The notes beneath the pieces were generated by a model that saw nothing but the letters and a program-made list of their open reading frames with translations, made no database searches and was not told the DNA's origin. This document shows, piece by piece, positions 54,121 through 64,000 of a stretch of DNA of 64,000 bases (positions within the stretch are counted from its first letter, which is position 1; the number at the start of each line of letters is the position of its first letter). A program made the translations under genes and the position numbers. This DNA comes from Diphasiastrum complanatum (Eukaryota; Streptophyta; Lycopodiopsida; Lycopodiales; Lycopodiaceae): NCBI GenBank assembly GCA_029204225.1, contig CM055110.1:37466960-37530959 (forward strand), read 5' to 3'.

Positions 54121-54990
54121 CTTCAAGGGCTGATTTTACCTTCATGAATGGATTATTTGCAGGTACATAGGTGTGAAGATCATTCAATAAATCTAAAGAT
54201 GATGCACGATGACCATATCCAAGATAGAATCTCCTTGAAGTTGATCCCTTCCAAGATGAAATCAAGAGCTTTGCACCATCCTAGCCCCATTGGTTCCTTC
54301 CATGTTTGATGAAGATGCTTGATCTTGAGGCTTACTCCTCCTTGATGAAAACTCAAGACCTCTTTGCCTCATAAGGATCACAAAGATCAAGATCATAATA
54401 TGTGCACTTATCAAGATTACACATGCTAGTAAGATGAGTCCACAAACTACCAGCACTTTGAATGATTTCTCTAATCTGGTAATCAAGAGTGGCTTTCACC
54501 TCAATGAGGCTAACTACTTGCTTATGGAGATAAGTGTTTTTAGAGGATGATTCATTTACTCTCACAAGAAGTTTACAAAATGCCTCTAAGATTGAAAATC
54601 TACATTGCTATTTTGCTTTCTATCTGACTCTCTTATTGCTTTGTCTGACTGTCTACTCTTCCTAATCCCATACTTGAGGAGCGCACCTACACAAGAAGAT
54701 ATATTTCCAATCATTATTCACGTCCATACATTCTGGATAAGTGCGTGAATTAGATATTGGCAATTGAGTTCTAGAGAATCCATAGGAATAGGTTTCTCCA
54801 ACAGAAGCCACTTGAAACTCTTGACTAATGGATCCATGAGGCATTGAACAATAATCCAATGTATTCATACAAGTAGGATTTCCATGGATTAATGAAGTCT
54901 AAAGCAAGAGTCTGGTGATGTTTTTCATAGTGAACTTCTGCATGGTCTACCTTCGTCCAGGTCAGTAGATCATAAGATAGAATTAGTTTC
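54121..54990 (-). other. Unassigned, with a short hydrophobic frame
   Basis: The minus strand at 54262-54486 contains VLVVCGLILLACVILISAHI, a possible membrane helix, and 54353-54565 has IREIIQSAGSLWTHLTSMC in another frame. No family recognised. Confidence 0.25.
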
Positions 54991-56541
54991 GGGTAGTCAA
55001 CCTATCTTCCGACAACCGTATCAGTTTAGTCTGAAGGAAGAGGAGAAAGTGACTCGACAAATTGAAGAGTATCTTCAAATGGGTCACATTTGAATAGTAA
55101 GTCACCATGGGGAGAGTCGGTTCTTCTTAAGGATAAGAAGGACGATACTTTTTGGATGTACGTAGACTACAAGGGGTGAATAAGGTTACCATTAAGAACA
55201 AGTATCCTCTGCCTAGGATGAGCAACCTAGTTGATCGTTTGGGTGGAGCTAAATATTTTACTAAAATTGATTTGCGAACTGGTTATTGTCAGATTCGTAT
55301 TCATCCAAGAGATGTATCTAAGACGAGTTTTAGGACTAGATTTAGTCATTATGAACTTTTGGTGTTACCGTTTGGATTAACTAATGCTCCGGCCATTTTC
55401 CAACAGACGATGAATGATTTATTTCGTTCATATCTGGGAAAGTCTATTGTAGTGTTTTTAGATGATATACTCATCTATAGTAAAACACTCAAAGAGCATA
55501 AGAAGCATCTTAGGACTGTCTTGCGGATTTTGAGACAGTAAAGTGGATGCTAGTGATTATGCGGTTGGTGCATTTCTTCTACATGAGAGGAGGCCAGTTG
55601 CTTTTGAGAGTAAGAAGTTATCTGATGCATAGACTAGGTATACAACTCAAGAAAAAAAACTTTTTGCGGTTGTGCATGTGTTGAAGATGTTGAGACACTA
55701 TTTATGTTGTAGTCAATTTATAGTGTGCTCAGATCACCAACCATTAAAGTATTCCTATAATCAAAAAGACCTTAGGGGTCAAAAGGCTCAATGGGGTGAG
55801 CTGATGCAAGAATTTGACTTTGATTTAAGATATATAAAAGGATTGTCAAATCAAGTGGCAGATGTCTTAAGTCGGATTGCAAAAGTGAATGAGTTGTCGT
55901 TCACTGAGATTACTACTGATTTCTATCTTTCATTTCGAGGTCTTTATGAACAAGATCCTCACTTCGGACCTATATGGAAAAGGGCTCTAAATGGCTCTCA
56001 ATTGATTCTTGATTTGCAAGGTGATCAGTTGGTTGTAAAAGATAAGAAGATAGTGGATGATTTTTCCATTCAGAATGGGATTTTGTTTTGAAAGAGAAAA
56101 GTGTGTGTACCAAGAATGGATGCATTAAAAAAGAAAGTTTTATCTGAATGTCATGATGCACCTTGTGCTGGGCATCCAAGTATACATCGTACACTAGATT
56201 TGGTACGAAAGGACTTTTTTTTGGCCAAAGTTGAAACCTTTAGTAGAATCTTGCGTGTGGAACTGTGATTAGTGCCAACAGAATAAAGTGGAGCGCTTAA
56301 AGGGTGGTGGACTATGTCATCCATTGGATATTCCTTCTAAACGGTGGTATAGTATTTCGATGGATTTTGTAGTTGGTTTACTGAGGATGAATAAACAAAA
56401 TGATGCAAATTGGGTCATAGTTGATCAGTTAACAAAATTGGCTACATTTATTCTAGTAAGCGAAATCAAGATGTTATTGAGCATCTGGTTCGTTGGAAAG
56501 GATATTCTGATGATGAGGATTCATGGGTAAGGGGGGAAGTA
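54991..56541 (+). mobile_element. Ty3/gypsy chromovirus relic: RT, RNase H, integrase, chromodomain
   Basis: QFSLKEEEKVTRQIEEYLQM leads into RT ([13 protein letters not shown], then [28 protein letters not shown]; the FLDD motif), 55152-55541. It joins after a deletion to RNase H (VDASDYAVGAFLLHERRPVA; RTPCSDHQPLKY-like at 55720; VADVLSRI). An integrase zinc-binding part follows (CHDAPCAGHPSIHRTLDLVR), then a piece of core (RWYSISMDFVVGLLRMN), and a chromodomain scrap EHLVRWKGYSDDEDSWVR at 56477-56530. RT before integrase and the chromodomain identify a chromovirus. The integrase core is mostly lost, and frames and stops are broken. Confidence 0.85.
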
Positions 56542-57080
56542 TGCTACGGCCCTAATGGGAGCTTGTACCATTGGGGGGCTATCTTAGATGTAGGGGCCAA
56601 GCCTAATTTGGATAATAGCTGAGTAGGACCATGGGCTATGCCTGCATGTGGTATAGGCGTGTGTGTTGCATCCTAGTATGGAATAGGATGTACATGCAGT
56701 GTGTCTATGCATGGGTCTTTGCTATTATGGGTTAGGGGTACCTATATGCAGTGGACATGCATGGGATTTAGGCATGGGATGATAGCACGCTTACATGTAG
56801 ATTTGGTGCATAGGCAGACGGGGGGGGTGTGCTACTCTCTATATATACCCTCACCCATGTCCATAGGGATCATTGAGAATCTACAACCGTTATATTGTTG
56901 GATTGGTAAGTGCTTATTGTCATTGTGATTTGCCATACCCTAGTGCTCGGGGGCTAGATCAGATGATCTAGGTTTGGTTGGGATGGTGTCGTCCACTACA
57001 CTCCCTTATTGTGTTCTTGGTGCTCAATCCTGATTGGAGGCCTTGGGGGACAGTTTAGTATCCTTAGTCTACTACAGGAC
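56531..57080 (+). mobile_element. Polypurine tract and 3' LTR of the chromovirus relic
   Basis: GGGGGGAAG at 56531-56539 directly precedes TGCTACGGCCC (56542), a plausible LTR start. The right end near CTACTACA (about 57076) is approximate. A TATA-like TCTATATATA lies near 56838. No second LTR is in the window. Confidence 0.6.
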
Positions 57081-57087
57081 ACAATCA

Positions 57088-57190
57088 ATGGCAGTAGATT
57101 ACTTCACAAAGGCTCTGTCAAAGAAGCACCATCTCAAATTCAATGACATGTTGAATCTGAAAAGTTTTTACGATCCAGAGAGCTTGATGT
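57088..57190 (+). pseudogene. Ty1/copia RNase H tail fragment
   Basis: Reads MAVDYFTKALSKKHHLKFND, then MLNLKSFYDPES. It resembles the end of the minus-strand relic at 59239 (MAVDYFTKALSKEQHLRFND). Confidence 0.75.
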
Positions 57191-57499
57191 AGCATTCTCT
57201 TTCTACTCGAGAGCAAGCCAATTCTATACTTAGTTCTTTTAATCCAAATTTGCCTCTCATTATGTGTGATGAATGGTAAGCGATAGATTTTTGAAGCTTG
57301 ATTGCTTGTATGTTGTGAGAGATAGATCTATGTGCAATCACACACACCTTAGGAGATCCTTCACATTGTTTGAAATGTCCTGACACGTGTGAAAAGTACA
57401 CATGAACCTCCCTTGAAAAATTAGCATTCCAAACTAGGATATAAATCCAAGCACTTTTCCTTTCAAACTTGATGTATCCAAGACTACATCTTAGGCAAG
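57191..57499. other. No gene; contains a CACGTGTG word
   Basis: ACACGTGTGAAAAG near 57380, as in other LTR-like stretches. No supported gene. Confidence 0.35.
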
Positions 57500-57510
57500 G
57501 TCTGATACCA
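57500..57510 (-). other. Primer-site-like sequence left of the LTR
   Basis: The minus strand reads TGGTATCAGAC, one base from the LTR at 57512. Confidence 0.5.
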
Positions 57511-57511
57511 A

Positions 57512-58091
57512 TGTGAAAACCACCAATAGAGAACTAAGATGACGATAGGAAAGGACACCCAAAAGTGACTAGTGGGAGCTAAACCACCCATCCAAATAGA
57601 GATGTATTTGCGCATCTCTTTTCCAAGCCATGGAAAGTGAATGCTTGAAGATAAGGAGAGAAACTTGTAACCAAGAACCAAAGCCAAGAGTAAAGGAGGG
57701 TGACTACTTGTTATATATTGTTGTAACTCATGGAGAAAGGGAACTTCTCTCTTATCTCTCTCATTTCATCATTATACATGGTTCTCTTTGGGTTCTACTA
57801 CTCATTGGTGCACTCTCATGATGTTATCTTGCAATTCTATGTGTAGAATGATCATTTATTGCTAATTTTTGGCTCCACACGTGTGAAATAAAGTAGGGTA
57901 TTGTAATTGTATGGACTACAACTATATTTTATTTTTTGGTTCATGTTTGATCAATATCCCTTAGAGTTTGCATCTCATTTTGTATGTAGATGTTGATTTT
58001 TCTACATTGGCAAGATTGTTGGTTTGCTCTTTTTTGTAACCAAAGATCAGGGACATGGATTTGGATCTTGAATGATTTGAAATCCTTCACA
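57512..58091. repeat. Copia-type LTR with TGTGAA...TTCACA ends
   Basis: 580 bp, starting TGTGAAAACC and ending CCTTCACA. It contains CCACACGTGTGAAA near 57872. It has primer-site-like sequence on both sides, in opposite directions, so its own orientation is unclear. Confidence 0.6.
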
Positions 58092-58102
58092 TGGTATTAG
58101 AG
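58092..58102 (+). other. Primer-site-like sequence right of the LTR
   Basis: TGGTATTAGAG, directly adjacent to the LTR end. One mismatch to the copia primer site. Confidence 0.55.
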
Positions 58103-58935
58103 ATCTTCTGTTTTAGTTTATGAAAGGATCAGCCATCTTTATCAAGGATTTGGAGGAGTTACCAATGCTATAGTATGCGTATGGATAATCGTCTGGGACT
58201 TGAGGATCGTTTTGTTGGTCCATTGGGTACTGGTGATTTTTTCTGTGTTTAGTTTTTTTTTTTTATTTAGTTTTTGTGGTCCCTATGGTTTACGATTTAT
58301 GGTTACGGGGGGTTGTGGTTATTTGCGGTGACTATGGACTTCGACGGGGAGAATTGGTTCTACGTTGGAATACAATTGTTATGGGGAATACGGGTTGTTT
58401 GAGGAAGTTTGAAGGTGAGTTGTGGGTGGATGGAGAGCGGTTTGCGACGACAGATATTTGCGGTATGTTTGTGGTTTTTTGACGATCCATTTGGTCGAAG
58501 GTGGCCGTGGGTAGTCGTAGGGCCGTAGGATTGCGGTCATATTAACCAAACCTAACAACCAACAAAAGCTCCGAGTTGAGGAGAATATGCTCACCTGCAT
58601 CCATCCAAAACAACAACTGTGTTAGAACAGGGACATCACTGTGGGAACTACAAGTGTCTACACATACTCTCAGTTGTTATCCATGTCGCAACAAGTAGTC
58701 ATTGCCAAGTTAGGTGACTCTAATTTTGTCCATATCATGAGTAAAAGTTGGACATTGTTTTAGCTTTACTCAAAGTTACAAAATTATAAGGTTAACAATG
58801 TATAATCACAGTACTTGAAAGTCAACAATTGCAAAAGTATGACTGTGGTAGACAATTACATCCAGACTAGTTTTAAAGTAGAGTTCAAAACTATCTGCCA
58901 TTATCCTTTTCAAAATGCTTATCGAAACACCATCC
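58103..58935. other. No gene recognised; G/T-rich part
   Basis: 58250-58520 is rich in GGTTGTGG-type words with no coding signal. The right part may be LTR of the minus-strand copia relic. Confidence 0.35.
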
Positions 58936-58944
58936 CTTTTTCTA

Positions 58945-59122
58945 AGTGACAACTTAGAAAAATGTTTATTGCACTGTCAATTTCAAATTGTAAGGTGTGA
59001 AAAAGGCTAAGGCGCCTAAAAATGGTTACTAAGTAACAACTTAGAAAAATGTTTATTGCACTGTCAACTTCAAATTGTAAGGTGTGAAAAAGGCTAAGGT
59101 GCCTAAAAATGGTTACGAAAAA
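58945..59122. repeat. 87-bp tandem duplication
   Basis: Two units of GACAACTTAGAAAAATG...CACTGTCAA(C/T)TTCAAATTG...GTGCCTAAAAATGGTTAC, nearly identical, probably inside an LTR. Confidence 0.85.
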
Positions 59123-59221
59123 TCTTAAATGGAAAAAATGCGAAGGTCTAAAAATATGTAGTTAGCCTTCGATTTTCAGGATGCTCATTACTTGAACGAT
59201 TTGTTTAAGACTAAGCATAAG

Positions 59222-60919
59222 AAATCTAACACTCTCCCTTAATGTGGATCCTGAAAAACTTTGATCTTCAGATTTAACATATCATTAAATCTGAGATGTT
59301 GCTCCTTTGATAGAGCCTTTGTGAAGTAATCTACTGCCATGTAGTTTGTTCTGTAGAAAACTGTTTCTACTTCCTTGCTGTGCACTTTCTCTCTAAGGTA
59401 ATGATACTTGATTTCTATATGTTTGCTTTGACAGTGAAATCTTGGATTGAGAGATAGCACTATTGTGCTTTGATTGTCACAATAGATTATTGTAGGAAGG
59501 GGTTGTGCAAGGTTTAGGTCTGCAAGTAGTTGCCTTAGCCAGATCGCCTCTTTGGTTGCATTGGTGGCAGCTTTGTATTCGGATTCCGTTGATGATAATG
59601 CAAATGAGGTCTGCTTCCGGCTGTTCCATGAGATTGGGCCTTGGTTGTATAAAAATACAAATCCAGAAGTTGATTTTCTGGTGTCGACATCTCCTGTCCA
59701 ATCTGCATCTGTATAGACTTCGAGAATGTTGGCAGTGTGGCTGCCTCCGTAGTAGATGCTGAGAGTTTTTGTTGTTTGGATGTACTTCATGACCTTTGTT
59801 AGTGTCTTCCGATGAGCTACGTCTAGATTTGATAGGAACTAACTGAGTGCACTGATCGAATATGCAAGATCTGGTCATGTGCAGATCATTGCGTACATTA
59901 GTGATCCGATGATGGATTGAAACGGGTAGCTTTTTTGCCTCAGTTTGAGAAGATTGTTCTTTTGACAGCTTTAGTCCAAGGTCGAGTGGAAAGAGACTAG
60001 GTTTGCAGTTGGCCATTCCATACTTTTCCAGCACGTTGGTGAGGTATCTTTATTGACTGATGAAATTCTGAGACAATAGTGGGCTGGACCCATATCAATC
60101 ATTTTGTACTTTTTGGCCAGCATGCATTTCGTTTTCTTCATCAGATTCAGATTGTTATTTAATAATAGTGTATCATCTACATAGAGAGTGATGATGATGA
60201 AGAAATTCGATACAAACTTGAGTAGACATTCGATTTTGCTGAGTTTGGAATAAAACCATTCTCAATAAGGAATGCATTTATTTTTTGGCAACCAGCCTAG
60301 CTTTGTATTGTATCGATTTAGTCTTCCTTCAGCATCATACTTCACCTTAAATATTCACTTGCATGGAATCGCATTTCTTTCCTTTGGCAACTCAGTGACT
60401 ATCCATGTTTGATTCTCTATCAGAGAATCAAATTCAATGTCCATCATTGCTTTCAATTGATCAGCATTAGGTGTAGACATCACCTCCAAAACTATATTTG
60501 GTTCCTACGAAGTAGCAGGCTGCATCATCCATAAATCTGGATGGAGACTATCTTGGTCGATTTGATCTTCTTGGCTAAATTTTGACCCCCTGCTATTCAG
60601 GCTCAGTTTTTGAGTTTGTATTGATTTCTTGATTTTCGATCTTGGAATCTTTTTCGATACATGGATCAAAAATTTCTTCGCTACCTAGATCAGAAATTTC
60701 TCGAGCTTTCCTCTTGTGGTTGATAAATCGATCTTTCACAAAAATGAAATCTTTGCTCATGAATGATTTTTCTATCTCCAGAATGTAGAGCTTGTATGCC
60801 TTGTGATCTAAGGAGTAGCCAATGAAAATCGATAGTATGGCCTTCATTTTGAACTTCCAGAGATGGTAGTTACTCCCATCAAGTCTTTCGATTAGAAAAG
60901 AACTAGTAGATGAATCCAT
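59222..60919 (-). mobile_element. Ty1/copia relic, gag start joined to integrase end, RT partly lost
   Basis: Gag start MDSSTSSFLIERLDGSNYHL (60919) passes after LWKFKMKAI straight into the integrase C-terminal motif IFIGYSLDHKAYKLY, so most of gag, protease and integrase are deleted. RT scraps lie at 60180-60400. The RT end and RNase H are at 59239-60034, with TGDVDTRKSTSGFVFLYN, ALSSTESEYKAATNATKEAI, YCDNQSTIVLS and KHIEIKYHYLREKV. Several frame breaks. Confidence 0.8.
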
Positions 60920-61050
60920 TCTGGTTGGGCGAGATCATTGGTAGAAACAATGATTTTGAGATAATGTTGGTTGCGTGCTTGCTTGAACGTTGTCTTGGTA
61001 GAAACAAGGGTTGATAATCCGTAGACAATGTGTAGATTATTGAATAGCCC

Positions 61051-61062
61051 ACTCTGATACCA
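61051..61062 (-). other. Primer-binding site of the minus-strand copia relic
   Basis: The minus strand reads TGGTATCAGAGT, one mismatch to the consensus, about 130 bp before the gag ATG. The 5' LTR would lie to the right. Confidence 0.7.
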
Positions 61063-61677
61063 CATCGAAAATCAGTGAGAATGAGCGGAAGCTGGTGAGT
61101 AGGCTTGATGTAGGATCAGAAGCACAACAGACAACAATAAAATATTCAAATTGAATGATTAAAACAAATACTCAATGAAGGAATACAGTAGTGAGACTAA
61201 GAGTTTGTACTTTGATTATTATCAAATAGTGAGTACAATACTTGAAGTGATAACTTTAGCTTACAATCGTTGAAAGTGATAACTTTGGTTACAAAAACTT
61301 GAATAATTAGAGGAAGTTTTTTGATGAAGATTCTAGGATTGATATCCTACAAAATATCTACAACAACCTTTTTTTGCAGTTATTGCAGCCGTCTCATTAC
61401 AGTTAATGAATGTACAAAGTGGACTGACTGTCAACGTGAAGTCGTTGGGTCTGGGATTTTAGACCGACAGTATCAAATCAGACTTGTGATATCTATCAGG
61501 GCCTAATACTATTTCGATATCAGAGCAAATTCTTTAATACTTGATATCTTTTGCGATATCAAATTGATATCAAACTCTTCAGTTCCTTTCAACCTTTCAG
61601 TATCAAAGAATTGATTTTCTGTTGTTGGCATTACTACATCTTAGTGTCATCAATACAATCGAAAACTAAGTTCCAGA
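61063..61677. other. Probable LTR region between two divergent copia relics
   Basis: No coding region supported. It contains a cluster of GATATC words (about 61475-61570: ATATCTATC, TTCGATATC, TGATATC, GCGATATC, TGATATC). Confidence 0.4.
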
Positions 61678-64000
61678 TGGATTCTCAAAGTAAAGCTGGT
61701 CTTATCGCAGACAAGCTGAATGGATCCAATTATCATTTGTGAAAATTTAAGATGAAGACCTTGTTGATCACCAACGAGTTATGGGATGTTGTTACAAGTA
61801 CAGAAGTAAAACTTGAAGATGACACAGAGACTCAAAGTGGAAATCGAAGGATGGTAAAGCTTTTACGCTTATTATCCTCAATATATCAGATACTCAAATT
61901 GGCCACATAGCTGAAGCTAAAACTTCAAAAGAAGTTTGAGACATCCTGAACTCACTATATGATGTGAAGGACATAACTACTAAGTCACATCTACGAAGGA
62001 AATACTTTATACTCAAGATGTCAAATGGTGATTCTCTTCAATATCATATTAACCAGTTTAAGAATCTCTTGCAACAGATGGTTGTTGTCAGATTAGTCGT
62101 AGATGATCAAGACGCAATTATGACATGGCTTTCAAGCTTGCCCTCTACATATGAGAGCTGGGTGATGATCATATCGACACAGACAGACTTAACTCTTACT
62201 AGAGTTATCACTACGTTGCTGCAAAAAGACAATAGAAGAAGTCAAGACACTTTGTCTACTTCCTCCTCTCAAGATCTATATGTCAACAAAGGCTCTAAGC
62301 GACAGAGGCAAAAAAGCTCCAAGAAGGCTAAAACGAATCAGAAACAGACTCAAGGTCAAGGACAATCATCAAATCCATAGTAAAAAAAGAAGAAGATATT
62401 TTGCAAGTATTGCAAGTGCAATAACTATGAGATCAAGGATTGCTGAATTCTCCAAGCGAAGAATGCAGCCAAGCAACCTGATCAACAAGAAGAGATAGTT
62501 TCATCATCTTCCCAGGTTGAAGTGGACGAATGCACATTTATGGTCAAAGACCAAAGCACATTTTTGGATGATTCATGGTTTCTTGATTCTGGAGCAACTC
62601 AACACATGACCAATCTACGTGAGATTTTCAACTCCTACACGCCTTACAGCACGAAGAAATTTGTTCATCTTGGTGACAATAGTACTCGCACTATTGAAGG
62701 TGAAGGTACTATAAGATTGTGATTCCAGCATGATCAATTCAAACTACTATCAAAGGTTTTATATGTTCCAAAACTCTCTACAAATCTGCTATCAGTAAGT
62801 AGAATTATAGATTTAGGTCATAAGGTAGAAATCGAAGCTAATCAATGCAAAATTATTTGTTAGAAGTAATAAGATCCTTGCACTCAACAAGAGGCATGGT
62901 TACTTATATAGATTGGCACATTGTTATTTTGATCTAGTCAAGCTTTGAAAATCTCTATTCTTGTCAATAAAGCATTACTATGGCATCATCGCTTTAGACA
63001 CTTGAATTATGCATCTGTTTTGAATATGTCCAAACAATCCATGGTTCTTGATCTCGACTAATCTTTTGGTAAGGTCGATCTCCCTATCCGTCATAGCTGC
63101 ATCTTTGGAAAGTAGACTAGGATTCCTTTTCGATTGAGTCATAGGCATGCAACAAAAGGTCTGTTAGATGTTGTTCATACGGATATATGTGGACCTATGC
63201 AAACTCCTTTATTCTCAAGAAGAACAGCTATTTATTTTCTTAAATAGAAATCAAAGGCTTTAATCAAATTCAGACAATTCAAAGAGCATGCTGAGAATCA
63301 AACTGGCAAACGAATCAAAGCACTGAGATCAGATAACGGGGAAGAATACATCTCCAATGAATTTAAGGAGTACTGCCTTAACAATGACATTGAGCAACAA
63401 TACGTGACTCCTATTCATCTCAGTCAAATGGTCTTGTTGAGAGAAAGAACAGAACCCTAGTTGAATCGGCAAAGTGCATGTTATCACATGCGACACTTCC
63501 GAAGTCCTTCCAGGGCTGAAGTTGTTTTTAACAACCTATATTCAGAATAGATGTCCTACTAAATGTCTCTCAGACAAAACACCATTCAAAATTTGGACAG
63601 GTACCAAACCTTATTTATCAAACTTACGAGTTTTTGGATGTACTATTTTGCACAGATACCTCGTGATCTCAAGAAGAAACTAGACTTTCAGAGTATCGAA
63701 TGTATTTTCATTAGCTACATTACTCAACAGAGGTACATCCACAATATGTTAGTCAGATATAATCTGATTAATTGCAAGTTAGCTCTCTCACCCATGAAAC
63801 CAGATCTCAAATTGTGAAAGGACTAGTGTCCTCAAACAATTCAAGAGAAGGAGCAGATGTGTGAATATCCTTACGATTCTATTATAGGATCTCTTATGTA
63901 TGCAATAATCTGTACCAAGCCAGACATAGCTTTTGCAGTCAGAGGCTCTCAGTCAGTATATGACCAACCCTAGTGTAACACATTGGAAGGCTCTTATCAT
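61678..64000 (+). mobile_element. Ty1/copia relic, gag to integrase joined to RT end, runs off the window
   Basis: Gag starts MDSQSKAGLIADKLNGSNYH, with a stop soon after. Gag continues at 61964-62380 (LRRKYFILKMSNGDSLQYHI), with zinc-knuckle remains near 62400-62450, protease WFLDSGATQHMT at 62575, GAG-pre-integrase WHHRFRHLNYASVLNM near 62980, and integrase VHTDICGPMQTP and RSDNGEEYISNEFKEYCLNN. Near 63700 the integrase end IFISYI joins directly to RT end ITQQRYIHNMLVRYNLINC, so most of the RT is deleted. Then come YDSIIGSLMYAIICTKPD and the window end. Confidence 0.8.

Overview
This is nuclear DNA of a land plant. The evidence is GT-AG introns, Ty1/copia elements with initiator-Met-tRNA primer sites, Ty3/gypsy elements (one with a tRNA-Asp-type primer site, one chromodomain-bearing), a plant-type aldo-keto reductase remnant and a CYSTM-type repeat. 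The species cannot be fixed from the window. The gene-poor, heavily nested retroelement content suits a large heterochromatic genome. Almost every coding sequence is mobile-element-derived and nearly all are broken. The one long intact gene is the gag-pol of a young copia element at 18751-25180.

The most unusual content is two diverged copies of a four-gene element. Copy 1 covers about 742-5712 and copy 2, in inverted orientation, about 37719-44456. Both have the order D> <C A> <B. D looks like an RNase H-fold (DDE-type) transposase. C is an unknown acidic protein. A joins a histone H3 fold to a C-terminal Ulp1-like (C48) cysteine protease domain. B is an unknown protein with a basic C-terminus. 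In copy 2 the A protein starts with the first nine residues of canonical H3. C and A are divergent and are separated in both copies by an array of iterated motifs ending in CGATAT, on both strands. B has an E2F-type TTTGGCGC site just upstream of its start in both copies. Introns of B, C and D lie at the same places in both copies. Both copies carry stops and frameshifts, so they are relics here, but they define a conserved system I do not recognise.

Layout: 0.7-5.7 kb, copy 1. 6.1-18.7 kb, decayed copia and gypsy pieces, an inverted pair of about 1.1 kb repeats and a 31-base G run. 18.7-25.2 kb, the young copia (LTRs about 99.4% identical, perfect 5-bp target duplication) nested in an older copia relic that resumes at 25.2-26.2 kb. 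26.9-34.7 kb, a gypsy element whose 3' LTR is split by about 3.7 kb containing a tandem tRNA-derived SINE-like head. 36.8-37.4 kb, simple repeats. 37.7-44.5 kb, copy 2. 45.1-46.7 kb, four long CT tracts and a GTCGGA-rich zone. 46.7-49.2 kb, copia relics. 50.5-52.1 kb, broken host-gene pieces. 55.0-57.1 kb, a decayed chromovirus. 57.1-64 kb, copia relics and an LTR with primer-site-like sequence on both sides.

Coordinates of relic edges are read by eye and may be off by several bases to tens of bases.
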